Notes: generated by a model not told the origin, from the sequence alone. A DNA stretch of 8,368 nt from an uncultured Brevibacterium sp. (GCA_902489215.1 CABTZE010000087.1:1-8368), one strand, 5' to 3'. Positions 1-6,226 are shown, numbered from the stretch's first letter. Numbers and translations are program-made.

Positions 1-389
1 CCCAGTCGTGGGTGAAGCGGTGGACGTCGACCAGCTCGGGAGCATCGTCGCGGTCGTGAATCAACAGGCTGAACGCACCACCGGCATCGACAGACTGGAG
101 CTGTGCGTAGTCACCGACCAGCAGCACCTTCACCCCCGCTTCCTCGGCTGCCTGCGTGATCCGGTCCAAGGAGAGGGTGCCTGCGAAGGAGGCTTCGTCG
201 ATGATGACCAGCTGCCAGGGCTGGAAGGTGGCGCCGGTGTGTTGGTGGGTGGTCCACCACTTCGCCGTGTTCTCCGTCTGAATGCCCAGATCGTCGGCCA
301 GCACTTGCGCCGCCACCGCCGACGGGGCCAACCCCACCACCGACCCAGCACCATGCGAGGTCTCCCACGCCCGGCGCAGCGCATTCATT
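1..389 (-). pseudogene. MobF/TraA-type relaxase-helicase, internal helicase fragment
   Basis: This minus-strand reading frame stays open from about position 389 to the left edge and encodes the middle of a RecD/TraI-like superfamily 1 helicase, as found in the C-terminal half of actinobacterial MobF conjugative relaxases. Visible motifs are NALRRAW directly after the expected Walker A site, VVGLAPSAVAAQVL, the Walker B stretch VIIDEAS (about 189-212), and motif III-like GDYAQLQSVDAGGAF (about 75-115), followed by LVDVHRFTHDW at the edge. In the family the NALRRAW-like helix follows a GTGKT loop, but here the preceding codons read GISPA and no Walker A exists. The relaxase domain and P-loop are therefore missing from this side, and a second relaxase piece in the opposite orientation begins at once. 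There is no plausible start codon with a ribosome site. I read it as a broken gene. Its 3' end lies outside the window. Confidence 0.72.
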
Positions 390-776
390 GCCGGGCTGAT
401 CCCCGAAGCCACCGGCCCCATGACCCCCGACATGCAACAGGCCCTGACCGAGCGCCGCCACCTCATCGAAACCCGAGCAGAAGCAGTCCTCGACACCGCC
501 CTGCAGACGCAAGAACCATGGGCTATGGCACTCGGTCCGATACCCGCCGGCGGTCGGGAGCGGCAGCAGTGGCGACGCCGCGCCCTGGTTGTAGCCGCTT
601 ACCGTGACCGGTACCAGATCAGCGACCCGGCCCCGCTCGGCGCCCAGCCCGAGGGCACGACGCAGAAGATCGACCGCGCCCGCGCCGAAACCGCGCTCCG
701 GACGCTGACCCGCCCGACCCTCCAGGACGAGCGTCGGCGCCCCGCCTCCCAAGCGACGCGGCACCTCCACCTCTAA
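390..776 (+). pseudogene. MobF/TraA-type relaxase, C-terminal tail fragment
   Basis: This plus-strand frame of about 128 codons begins without its own start at AGLIPEATGPMTPDM and continues through ALTERRHLIETRAEAVLDTAL, EPWAMALGPIPAG, RRALVVAAYRDRYQISDPAPLG and KIDRARAETALRTL before its stop. That order (a Glu-Pro-Trp segment, a basic stretch, an AYRxRYxIxDPxPLG block, an RARA block) is what I know from the extreme C-terminus of actinobacterial MobF relaxase/helicases. It is consistent with being part of the same kind of gene as the adjacent minus-strand helicase fragment, but in the opposite orientation. It cannot be a functional protein on its own, since it has no catalytic domain and no start signal at the junction. 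The assignment rests on remembered family similarity and is less certain than the helicase motifs on the other strand. Confidence 0.6.
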
Positions 777-855
777 CCCGCCAACGGTTGGCCTGTGGAG
801 GCCGTCGACCGCTCCGAATGATTGTTCGCGGGGTAGGCGGTGAGTTCTCATGCTT

Positions 856-867
856 GGGCTGCAGCCC
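856..867. repeat. Perfect 12-bp palindrome
   Basis: GGGCTGCAGCCC reads the same on both strands and lies 164 bases before the qatA start codon. It could be an operator half or chance in GC-rich DNA. Nothing else in the window repeats it closely. Confidence 0.4.
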
Positions 868-926
868 GATGCTCACGCCACACGTCGCCATGAAGACGGG
901 CTCACTCGCATCCCGTAGTCGTGTCG

Positions 927-943
927 TGGCCCCATGGGGGCCA
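927..943. repeat. Inverted repeat, 7-bp arms, possible qat operator
   Basis: TGGCCCC and GGGGCCA flank an ATG spacer, giving perfect 7-bp arms. The repeat lies just upstream of the weak -10-like GATACT at 953-958, so it would cover the -35 region of that candidate promoter. A binding protein here could control qat transcription. This placement is inference; only the symmetry is seen. Confidence 0.4.
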
Positions 944-958
944 ACTTGTCGAGATACT
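927..958 (+). promoter_or_regulatory. Weak candidate qat promoter
   Basis: The best -10-like hexamer in the leader is GATACT at 953-958, matching four of six bases of TATAAT. No good -35 element stands 16-18 bases upstream of it. An alternative pairing is TTGTCG at 946-951 with TGAATC about 18 bases downstream. Transcription from the first site would leave a 5' leader of about 65 bases before qatA. The elements are poor and the call is tentative. Confidence 0.2.
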
Positions 959-1030
959 TGTGGGGGACATGAATCTCTGACACCAGGCGATTTCGCGCAG
1001 CCGAGCCATCGCCAGAGAGCGAGGCAGGCT

Positions 1031-2785
1031 ATGGCGGCGACACTTCCACAGATCCGGCTATGGGACGACAACCCGAGCACACTAGACCTCCTCGGGTTCG
1101 ACGCCGTGGTCGAGCCGATCGTCGCCGCGGTCCGCGAACGCAGCATTCACCCGCTGACGCTGTCGGTGCAGAGCCCGTGGGGCGGCGGAAAGTCCACGAT
1201 CCTGAAGCTGATCGAGGCCGAGTTCCAGGACGACGACAGCTGCTTCGTCGTCTCGACCAACCCGTGGGCCTACGACGACCAGGCGGATGTCAAAGGCACT
1301 CTGATCTCTGAGATTCTGCACGGCATCGAGAGCCAGATCCCCGATCCAGGCATCAGGGCCAAGGTGGCCGACAAGGCGAAGGAACTGCTCGGACGCATCA
1401 GTTGGAGCCGAGCCGCGGTCGCCATCGCCAAGGGCGCGCTGACCTTCCAGGTCGACCCGCAACAGATCGCGGACATCTTCCAGCCCAAGGACCCGGGCGG
1501 GCCGGACTCGATGGCCAGCTTCAACGACGCCTACAAGGAGCTGCTCGCGCTCATACCGAACGTTGAGCGTGTCGTGGTCTTGGTCGACGACCTCGATCGA
1601 TGTTTGCCGGATGCGGTGACCGCTACATTGGAGGCGATCAAGCTCTTCCTCTCGACCGAGAAGATGGTCTTCGTCCTGGCAGCGGACCAGGACATGGTCC
1701 GAGACGCTATCTCGGTGAGCCTGGATGGCGCTCGCCGCGGCGACATCTTCGCCCAGCGCTACTTGGAGAAGATCGTTCAGCTCCCGATTGCACTACCGCG
1801 TCTGTCCGCCGCCGATGCGGAGGCCTACATCGGCCTCCTGATCGCTGGCCGTTCGATGGAGGAGTCGGACCTGCAGGCCCTCGCGGAGCACGTCCGTGCC
1901 CGACGCAACGCTAACCAGTCTCCACTGCTGCATGGCTTCGACGACCTCGCCGTCAAGCCATCTGACGAAGACCTCGCGCTTGCGATTCAGCTTGCCGAAG
2001 GGCTCAGCGCGGATCGGCGGTCGAACCCGCGCCAGATCAAGCGTTTCCTCAACGCGTTTGGCGTTCGCGAGTCGATCGCCCGCGCTCGCGGCGTCACGAT
2101 CCCCCCGGCCGTGATGATCAAGATGCTGCTGCTCGAAGAACTTCACCGCACGTCCTTCAACGCGTTGGCGGGAGCGTCGGTTCAAGAGCGCAAGTCCATC
2201 GTGGCCCGGTGGGAGGCGTGGGCGAACCCCTCCGGTGAGGAGGGCGAGGACGCGACCCTCCCAGAGGGCATCGACGAAGCGACGAAGGAATGGGCCGCTG
2301 CCCCTCCGTCACTGCGAAGCGAGAACCTTGACCCGTATCTCACCCTCGCTGCGAGCCTGATCAACGTGAGTATGGGCGCTCAGGTCTCCGACGAGGTGCT
2401 GGCGCTGATCAACGATCTGCTCGGCGAGAGTGATGCTGCGCGGAACGTGGCCGCCGACGCTCTCAGCGAGCGCGGGGAAGACGAGCAACGGGCAGCTCTC
2501 GATGTTCTGTTCGCCACGGCCAAGCGCCTGGATGACGGCGAAGCAGTGGTCCGCGGCGCAGTGCTTTGGGTCGGGAAGACGCCCGCACTGGAGCAGGATG
2601 TGGCAGCCGGAGTTGAAGCACACTGCTGGGGATCACGACTTACTCCAGGTGCGGTCGTCGAACTCGCGACAAGCAGACGATCTACCCTCATGCAGCTCGT
2701 GAGACGTGCCGCTCAGGACACCACACTGCACCCGTCGACGCAGACCGCCGCGCGCGAGGAGTTGGAGCAGGTCAGTGGGAACTAG
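1031..2785 (+). CDS. qatA: QatA, KAP-family P-loop NTPase
   Basis: A 584-residue ATPase of the KAP family and the first gene of the Qat operon. Walker A is SPWGGGKST at about residues 48-56, and Walker B is VVVLVDDLDRC at 181-191, with the double Asp typical of KAP proteins. FVLAADQDMV near 214-223 fits sensor 1. YLEKIVQLPIALPRLS (about 244-259) and NPRQIKRFLNAF (about 332-343) are further KAP hallmarks. Many KAP NTPases carry transmembrane helices between Walker A and B. Here that insert (about 105-155) is polar, so the protein is predicted to be cytoplasmic. The C-terminal 200 residues are helical and unassigned. The ATG at 1031 is chosen because AGG-rich sequence lies just upstream and because LWDDNPSTLDLLGFDAVV matches how QatA-like proteins begin. 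The frame extends upstream without similarity. It overlaps qatB by 11 bases. ATP hydrolysis is expected, but its molecular role in defence is not shown by the sequence. Confidence 0.9.
   Translation: MAATLPQIRLWDDNPSTLDLLGFDAVVEPIVAAVRERSIHPLTLSVQSPWGGGKSTILKLIEAEFQDDDSCFVVSTNPWAYDDQADVKGTLISEILHGIESQIPDPGIRAKVADKAKELLGRISWSRAAVAIAKGALTFQVDPQQIADIFQPKDPGGPDSMASFNDAYKELLALIPNVERVVVLVDDLDRCLPDAVTATLEAIKLFLSTEKMVFVLAADQDMVRDAISVSLDGARRGDIFAQRYLEKIVQLPIALPRLSAADAEAYIGLLIAGRSMEESDLQALAEHVRARRNANQSPLLHGFDDLAVKPSDEDLALAIQLAEGLSADRRSNPRQIKRFLNAFGVRESIARARGVTIPPAVMIKMLLLEELHRTSFNALAGASVQERKSIVARWEAWANPSGEEGEDATLPEGIDEATKEWAAAPPSLRSENLDPYLTLAASLINVSMGAQVSDEVLALINDLLGESDAARNVAADALSERGEDEQRAALDVLFATAKRLDDGEAVVRGAVLWVGKTPALEQDVAAGVEAHCWGSRLTPGAVVELATSRRSTLMQLVRRAAQDTTLHPSTQTAAREELEQVSGN
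2764..2777 (+). promoter_or_regulatory. Ribosome binding site and GTG start of qatB
   Basis: GGAG at 2764-2767 stands about 7-8 bases before GTG 2775. This decides the start of qatB inside the last codons of qatA and gives the MGTS N-terminus. No ATG in this frame is better placed. Confidence 0.65.
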
Positions 2786-3650
2786 TGGCGCTTACGGCGG
2801 CAGCAACTCTGCTGAATGGAACGACTTCCGAGACGCATGGTCCGACCTCGGCTCAGGGCATGCCGGCACCGGCGGTGACACCGGAGAGCCGGGCCCTTCT
2901 CAGCCTTCCGATCAGCTATTTGAACCGACGCAACCCGCGTCCGACCTCGACCGAGTAGGGCAAGCACTTATCAATGCCCTCTGGCGCGACGATCCAGCCA
3001 CCAGAGGCAACGTCGTACCGACAATTCCGCGCCCACGTGTTCCCGGCCGCCGCGGCGCCGGTGCAGGAGGTGCAGCAGGCGCAGGAGGAACAGGCGGGGG
3101 ATCCGCAGGCGCCGGGCGGTCCGGGAGCCGGTCCACTCGGCAGGTGATTGGTGGAGCCTCACGCGGTGGCGCGACGATCGGTGCGGCCTACGCGCTGCGG
3201 AACCGCGACGCCCAGCGGCTGGCTGACTACGGCCTGTCACTCGCCGAGTTCGACTCCCTCGGCCCTCGCGCTCGCATCAGCAGACTCGTCACCCTCATGA
3301 TCGGCGACGACGGACACCCCGATGACCGAGCCATCCGCCAAGCGGCCACGGAACAGGTCAAGAAGATCGTGAGGACCGAAGGCGAGCCCCCGACCGCCAC
3401 CGAGGCAATCAAAGGCTTCGTCAGCGCGTACATCTTCCAGCTGGGACTTGTCGAACTCCAAGACCAAATCATCAACGGAACACTTGACGGCAACGAAGCA
3501 GTAGTGCGCGAGCGCATGCTGCGCGGTTGGATCGACGCGAAGGTTCGTTCTCTCGACATCGACGCCAGCCCCGCGCTCTCAGCGAACGCCCTTCACCAGG
3601 CGGCCGCTGACCTTGCCCAACGAGCCGTTCGCGTTCTGAGAGCGAGGTAA
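2775..3650 (+). CDS. qatB: QatB, MGTS-starting protein of the Qat system
   Basis: A 291-residue protein with no enzymatic motif that I can see. Initiation is placed at GTG 2775 because GGAG lies about 8 bases upstream (2764-2767) and because the resulting N-terminus, MGTSGAYGGS, matches the Met-Gly-Thr-Ser start I associate with QatB proteins. The frame is open further upstream, but that part is arginine-rich and lies inside qatA. Residues 26-60 are acidic and Gly/Pro-rich. Residues 91-120 form an Arg/Gly/Ala/Ser low-complexity linker. From about 121 the protein becomes compact and helical (QVIGGASRGGATIGAAYAL, then LAEFDSLGPRARISRLVTLMI). No signal peptide is evident. The Gly after the initiator Met would be exposed by methionine aminopeptidase and is a candidate site for conjugation by QatC; this is inference from QueC-like enzymes in type IV CBASS. 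The 11-base overlap with qatA suggests coupled translation. Confidence 0.82.
   Translation: MGTSGAYGGSNSAEWNDFRDAWSDLGSGHAGTGGDTGEPGPSQPSDQLFEPTQPASDLDRVGQALINALWRDDPATRGNVVPTIPRPRVPGRRGAGAGGAAGAGGTGGGSAGAGRSGSRSTRQVIGGASRGGATIGAAYALRNRDAQRLADYGLSLAEFDSLGPRARISRLVTLMIGDDGHPDDRAIRQAATEQVKKIVRTEGEPPTATEAIKGFVSAYIFQLGLVELQDQIINGTLDGNEAVVRERMLRGWIDAKVRSLDIDASPALSANALHQAAADLAQRAVRVLRAR
3020..3134 (+). repeat. Glycine/arginine-rich low-complexity tract within qatB
   Basis: The bases are locally skewed to GGN, GCN and CGN codons with short repeated gcagg/ggcg units, coding for a run such as GAGAGGAAGAGGTGGGSAGA. It probably encodes a flexible linker between a disordered N-terminus and the folded C-terminal part of QatB. 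Such tracts vary in length between relatives. Confidence 0.6.
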
Positions 3651-3658
3651 GCGACAAC

Positions 3659-4939
3659 ATGCCGCTCACACACTTCTATGTCTCTGGTGAGGCCTCCACC
3701 AACCAGCCCCCGGCGGATCGTCACCATCTTCGGTGGCCCACCATGGCCGGTGGGACGGACACCGTAAGAAGCGCTGTCGGCTGGTGGTTGCCCTCGCTGG
3801 GCCCAGTCCCGACGCAGGCGATCGATCTGGTCCGCATCGCGGGCGGCGCCTACCTCGTCGACCGACTCTCTGGCAGACCCAGCGCCTTCACTCGGCGACT
3901 TCATCTCACGGTAGAGGTCGCCGATCCCGAGCCGTGGGAGGGCGAGGCGATCGACCAACTCGCTCAGCTACTTTTCTGGCTCACAGGCGACACCTGGGAA
4001 CTCCAGCTCGTCCAGGACCCCACCACCCCGAATGACCCGATCGCAGGACCCTCTGGTGGCGCGGACTCTGTCGCGCTGCTCAGCGGAGGGCTCGACTCAT
4101 ATCTTGGAGCGTTGCACCTGCTCGCCACTCTGGACGAGGAGCCGCTGTTCGTGGGTCACTACGACACCGCCACCGCTGTCCGTCGAGCCCAAAACACCGT
4201 TCACAGCTGGCTGGAGGAAGCCCACACTCCACCGCCCTCGTACACGCAGATCGAGTTCACCCAAGTCGCCGACAAGAAGGAAAGCTCCAGCCGCAGCCGC
4301 TCGTTGCTCTTCCTCGCGCTCGGAACCGCCGTTGCCACCAGCCGTGGCGCCTCCAAGCTCTTCGTGCCGGAGAACGGATTCACCAGTCTCAATCTCCCCC
4401 TACACCCCAACCGGGCCGGCGCGCTCTCGACTCGTTCTACCCACCCCGAGACCTTCTATCGGGTCAACCTGCTCCTGCAGAGCCTTAACCTGTCACTCGC
4501 CGTGACTAATCCCTTCGCCACTTTCACTAAGGGGGAGGAGATGCGGCTGGTCGCTGATAGCCACCCACCGGGTGGTTGGGACCGCATCGCTGGGCTCACT
4601 GTGTCCTGTAGCAAACTCGACGGCGCTCGGATCAAGGGCGGAAACTCGACCCTCAACTGTGGCCTCTGCTACGCATGCGTCACTCGCAGGGGTGCATTCA
4701 TCGCGGCGGGGGTCAACGACTCGACCAGCTACCTGTCCGACGGACTCACTGGAAACGCGCGGCTCGAACTCCTTGAACGGCGCTACAGCGACCGCGCCGC
4801 CATCTCGTACGCAACAACTCGCGGCATCGACGACGACGTGATCGACGCAGGAACCTGGCCCCCAGACGCCGACCTGGACGAAATCAGCGACCTCGCCCGC
4901 CGAGGTCTCGCCGAACTTGGAAAGGTGACCCTGATATGA
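3659..4939 (+). CDS. qatC: QatC, QueC-like PP-loop enzyme
   Basis: A 426-residue protein related to 7-cyano-7-deazaguanine synthase (QueC), with an extra N-terminal domain of about 130 residues that housekeeping QueC (about 220-240 residues) lacks. The ATP-binding PP-loop is LLSGGLDSYLGAL (140-152). VPENGFTSLNLPL (236-248) resembles the conserved QueC-type region, and a zinc site is seen as C317 and CGLCYAC (Cys 334, 337, 340). QueC adenylates a carboxyl-deazaguanine and forms first an amide and then a nitrile. QatC keeps the ATP and zinc sites, so a related adenylation/amidation is likely, possibly joining the nucleobase to a protein. The start ATG is 8 bases after the qatB stop, with weak GAGG upstream. 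The last four bases overlap qatD. The upstream SGGADS (132-137) looks like a PP-loop too, but only the second copy is preceded by the hydrophobic strand VALL. The cytoplasm is the expected location. Confidence 0.9.
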   Translation: MPLTHFYVSGEASTNQPPADRHHLRWPTMAGGTDTVRSAVGWWLPSLGPVPTQAIDLVRIAGGAYLVDRLSGRPSAFTRRLHLTVEVADPEPWEGEAIDQLAQLLFWLTGDTWELQLVQDPTTPNDPIAGPSGGADSVALLSGGLDSYLGALHLLATLDEEPLFVGHYDTATAVRRAQNTVHSWLEEAHTPPPSYTQIEFTQVADKKESSSRSRSLLFLALGTAVATSRGASKLFVPENGFTSLNLPLHPNRAGALSTRSTHPETFYRVNLLLQSLNLSLAVTNPFATFTKGEEMRLVADSHPPGGWDRIAGLTVSCSKLDGARIKGGNSTLNCGLCYACVTRRGAFIAAGVNDSTSYLSDGLTGNARLELLERRYSDRAAISYATTRGIDDDVIDAGTWPPDADLDEISDLARRGLAELGKVTLI

Positions 4940-5691
4940 GCAGGTCTGCTCTCCCCGCACTAGACGCCCACGCCCACATCGCGCCGGACGTCACACCGAC
5001 ACAGATCGCGGCCCTCGGACAATCCGTCGTGTTCGCCATGACCCGGAGCCTGGACGAAGCCCGCAAAGTCAAGAACCGGCGAGATCCAGCGCTCGTTTGG
5101 GGGATCGGCGTCCACCCCGGCCTAGCGACAGCGCGCGAGGCATGGGACCCCGAACATTTCACCGCTCTGCTCGGCTCGTTCGCCCTGGTCGGGGAAATCG
5201 GTCTCGACCGCCGAGGCGGCGACCTGGTACGCCAGCGTTCGATCTTCAAGGACGTACTGAGCATCGTCCGCAGCGAACCGGTACTCGTCTCCATCCACAG
5301 CAACGGCCTCGCAACCGAGGTCGTCGAACACCTCCAGGCCGCCGGCATGCGCGGTGCGATCCTGCATTGGTTCAACGGTGATTCCACCGACATCGCTGGC
5401 GCGATTGAGACCGACGCGTACTTCTCGGTCAACGCCGCGATGTCCGAGGACCAGATCAGGCAACTGCCCCCGGAACGAGTCCTGTGCGAGACAGACTTCC
5501 CGACTCGCAAGATCCGGGCCCGCAAACCTGCCGACACAGAGCGCATCGAACACCTGCTCAGCCAGATCTGGAACAAGACACCCGAAGAGGTCCGCGCCCG
5601 AACGTGGTGGAACCTGCGCACCCTGAGCGAACGCTCCGGCGCCATCGAACGCCTGCCAGAGGCAGTCGCCGACACCCTCCTCTACCTGTAG
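4936..5691 (+). CDS. qatD: QatD, TatD-like metal-dependent hydrolase
   Basis: A 251-residue TIM-barrel hydrolase of the TatD family, close to the usual family length of about 250-265. The metal ligands expected for TatD nucleases are present: HxH in DAHAHI (H12, H14), the GIGVHPG block (54-62), Glu87 in GEIGLD, His121 in SIHSNG, His144 in LHWFNG and Asp187 in ETDFP. The family has 3'-5' exonuclease or other metal-dependent hydrolase activity, so QatD is expected to act on DNA or on a nucleobase-derived linkage; the sequence does not decide which. In SIHSNG the residue two after His is Asn, where many TatD proteins have Arg, perhaps reflecting an altered substrate. The start ATG overlaps the qatC stop as ATGA, a classic coupling arrangement. 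The gene ends 50 bases before the stop of a convergent gene, and no convincing terminator hairpin lies between. Confidence 0.9.
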   Translation: MSRSALPALDAHAHIAPDVTPTQIAALGQSVVFAMTRSLDEARKVKNRRDPALVWGIGVHPGLATAREAWDPEHFTALLGSFALVGEIGLDRRGGDLVRQRSIFKDVLSIVRSEPVLVSIHSNGLATEVVEHLQAAGMRGAILHWFNGDSTDIAGAIETDAYFSVNAAMSEDQIRQLPPERVLCETDFPTRKIRARKPADTERIEHLLSQIWNKTPEEVRARTWWNLRTLSERSGAIERLPEAVADTLLYL

Positions 5692-5741
5692 ACGTGCGAC
5701 GGCATGGTCTACCCAATGGGGACTGCCCGGCCGCGGCGTCT
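5692..5741. other. Convergent gap between qatD and the HTH gene
   Basis: These fifty bases lie between the two stop codons. They include the short palindrome CCGCGG followed by GTCTTTAT, but no stem long enough to call a terminator. Read-through between the two converging genes is possible. Confidence 0.4.
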
Positions 5742-6203
5742 TTATCTGTCACGCCCCTGGGGGTCACGCAAAGCCACCCCCGCAGCGATCAGATGATTCC
5801 GAACTGTGCCCGCTGAGAACCCCTGGCGCTCACCAACACGTTCGAGCGACTCTCCGTTCGCATAACGCTGAACCATGTCGCGGACCTCTGCAGCGGAAGG
5901 GGTCGCCCGCCGTATGCGGACGCCTCGCTCCCGGAGCAATGCCGCCAGCCCGTGACGACTGAGACCGACATCGGTGGCGATCGCGCGAAGAGTCTCTCCA
6001 GCGCGGTAGCGCGCTACCGCAGCTTCGAGCGCCTCGCCGGTGACTCTGCGTTGCATGCTGTCCGGCGCCACTCGCCGATGGGTGGCACGTGCCGCGCGGG
6101 CGCGGATCGTTCGGTGCAGCCGCCCCATACGAACCAGCGCAGGGGCAAGTTTCGACAAGCCTCCCGCTAGGTCCACTTTGTGAAGCCCCGGGACATCGTT
6201 CAC
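5742..6203 (-). CDS. Small protein with two helix-turn-helix repeats
   Basis: A 153-residue DNA-binding protein in the chosen frame. After a basic N-terminal segment (about 20-55), two similar units follow: AAVARYRAGETLRAIATDVG then LSRHGLAALLRERGVRIRR (about 61-99), and VRDMVQRYANGESLERVGER then QGFSAGTVRNHLIAAGV (about 107-143). Each has the form of a homeodomain-like HTH, such as the C-terminal DNA-binding part of serine recombinases (resolvase/invertase type). No recombinase catalytic domain is present, so it is a regulator or a detached recombinase tail. GTG 6203 is preferred because GGGGGG lies about 6 bases upstream and it falls 24 bases after the stop of the upstream gene. ATG 6128 is an alternative but has no ribosome site. 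It converges on qatD and may regulate the locus, but nothing seen proves that. Confidence 0.62.
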   Translation of the reverse strand: MNDVPGLHKVDLAGGLSKLAPALVRMGRLHRTIRARAARATHRRVAPDSMQRRVTGEALEAAVARYRAGETLRAIATDVGLSRHGLAALLRERGVRIRRATPSAAEVRDMVQRYANGESLERVGERQGFSAGTVRNHLIAAGVALRDPQGRDR

Positions 6204-6218
6204 TCGATGCCCCCCGGG
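6186..6218 (-). promoter_or_regulatory. Hairpin holding the start codon of the HTH gene
   Basis: On the minus strand CCCGGG, a GGG bulge, CATCG, a six-base loop AGTGAA, CGATG, one unpaired T and CCCGGG form an imperfect stem of 11 pairs. The loop contains the preferred GTG start (6203-6201), and the G-run serving as ribosome site lies in the 5' arm. Folding would mask the ribosome site. It could equally be a DNA operator for a dimeric HTH protein. There is no U-run after it, so it is not a typical intrinsic terminator for the upstream gene. Confidence 0.42.
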
Positions 6219-6226
6219 ACGCCTGC

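Larger units (their letters stand above)
777..1030. other. Non-coding leader upstream of qatA
   Basis: This 254-base gap separates the relaxase remnant from the qat operon. The qatA frame stays open through most of it, but the predicted peptide there resembles no QatA N-terminus and is read as chance in GC-rich DNA. The stretch contains two inverted repeats (856-867 and 927-943) and a weak promoter candidate near 946-958. I see no RNA gene, attachment site or terminator that I could defend. Confidence 0.6.
1031..5691 (+). other. qatABCD anti-phage defence operon
   Basis: Four plus-strand genes lie end to end: a KAP-family ATPase, a glycine-rich MGTS protein, a QueC-like PP-loop enzyme and a TatD-like nuclease. 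Stops and starts overlap by 11 bases (A/B), are separated by 8 bases (B/C), and overlap by 4 bases (ATGA, C/D). This order and family set is the signature of the Qat system described as an anti-phage defence locus. All four frames are intact with catalytic motifs present, so the system looks complete. No other queuosine or deazaguanine biosynthesis genes are nearby, which argues against a metabolic role for the QueC-like member. Confidence 0.9.

Noticed and set aside
8..607. Plus-strand open frame of 199 codons over the left edge
   Set aside because: Its product becomes Arg/Pro/His-rich as expected of a shadow frame, and it overlaps both relaxase fragments, which have recognisable motifs in other frames.
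111..851. Minus-strand open frame of 246 codons
   Set aside because: The codons give glycine-rich, low-quality protein with no family resemblance, and a different minus-strand frame over 1-389 carries clear helicase motifs.
788..1030. Upstream extension of qatA by 81 codons
   Set aside because: The extension has no similarity to QatA N-termini, no ribosome site at 788, and runs through the leader. ATG 1031 has AG-rich sequence upstream and gives the expected start of the protein.
3659..4939. QueC of the queuosine/deazaguanine biosynthesis pathway
   Set aside because: The protein is nearly twice the usual QueC length, no queD, queE or folE lies nearby, and its neighbours are QatA, QatB and QatD.
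4884..5675. Minus-strand open frame of 263 codons opposite qatD
   Set aside because: It is a Ser/Arg-rich mirror of qatD in GC-rich DNA. The plus strand carries all the TatD motifs.
5748..5769. Repeat GTCACGCCCCTGGGGGTCACGC as a terminator for qatD
   Set aside because: The central CCCC/GGGG stem has almost no loop, the flanks are direct rather than inverted repeats, no T-run follows, and the sequence codes for the end of the HTH gene.
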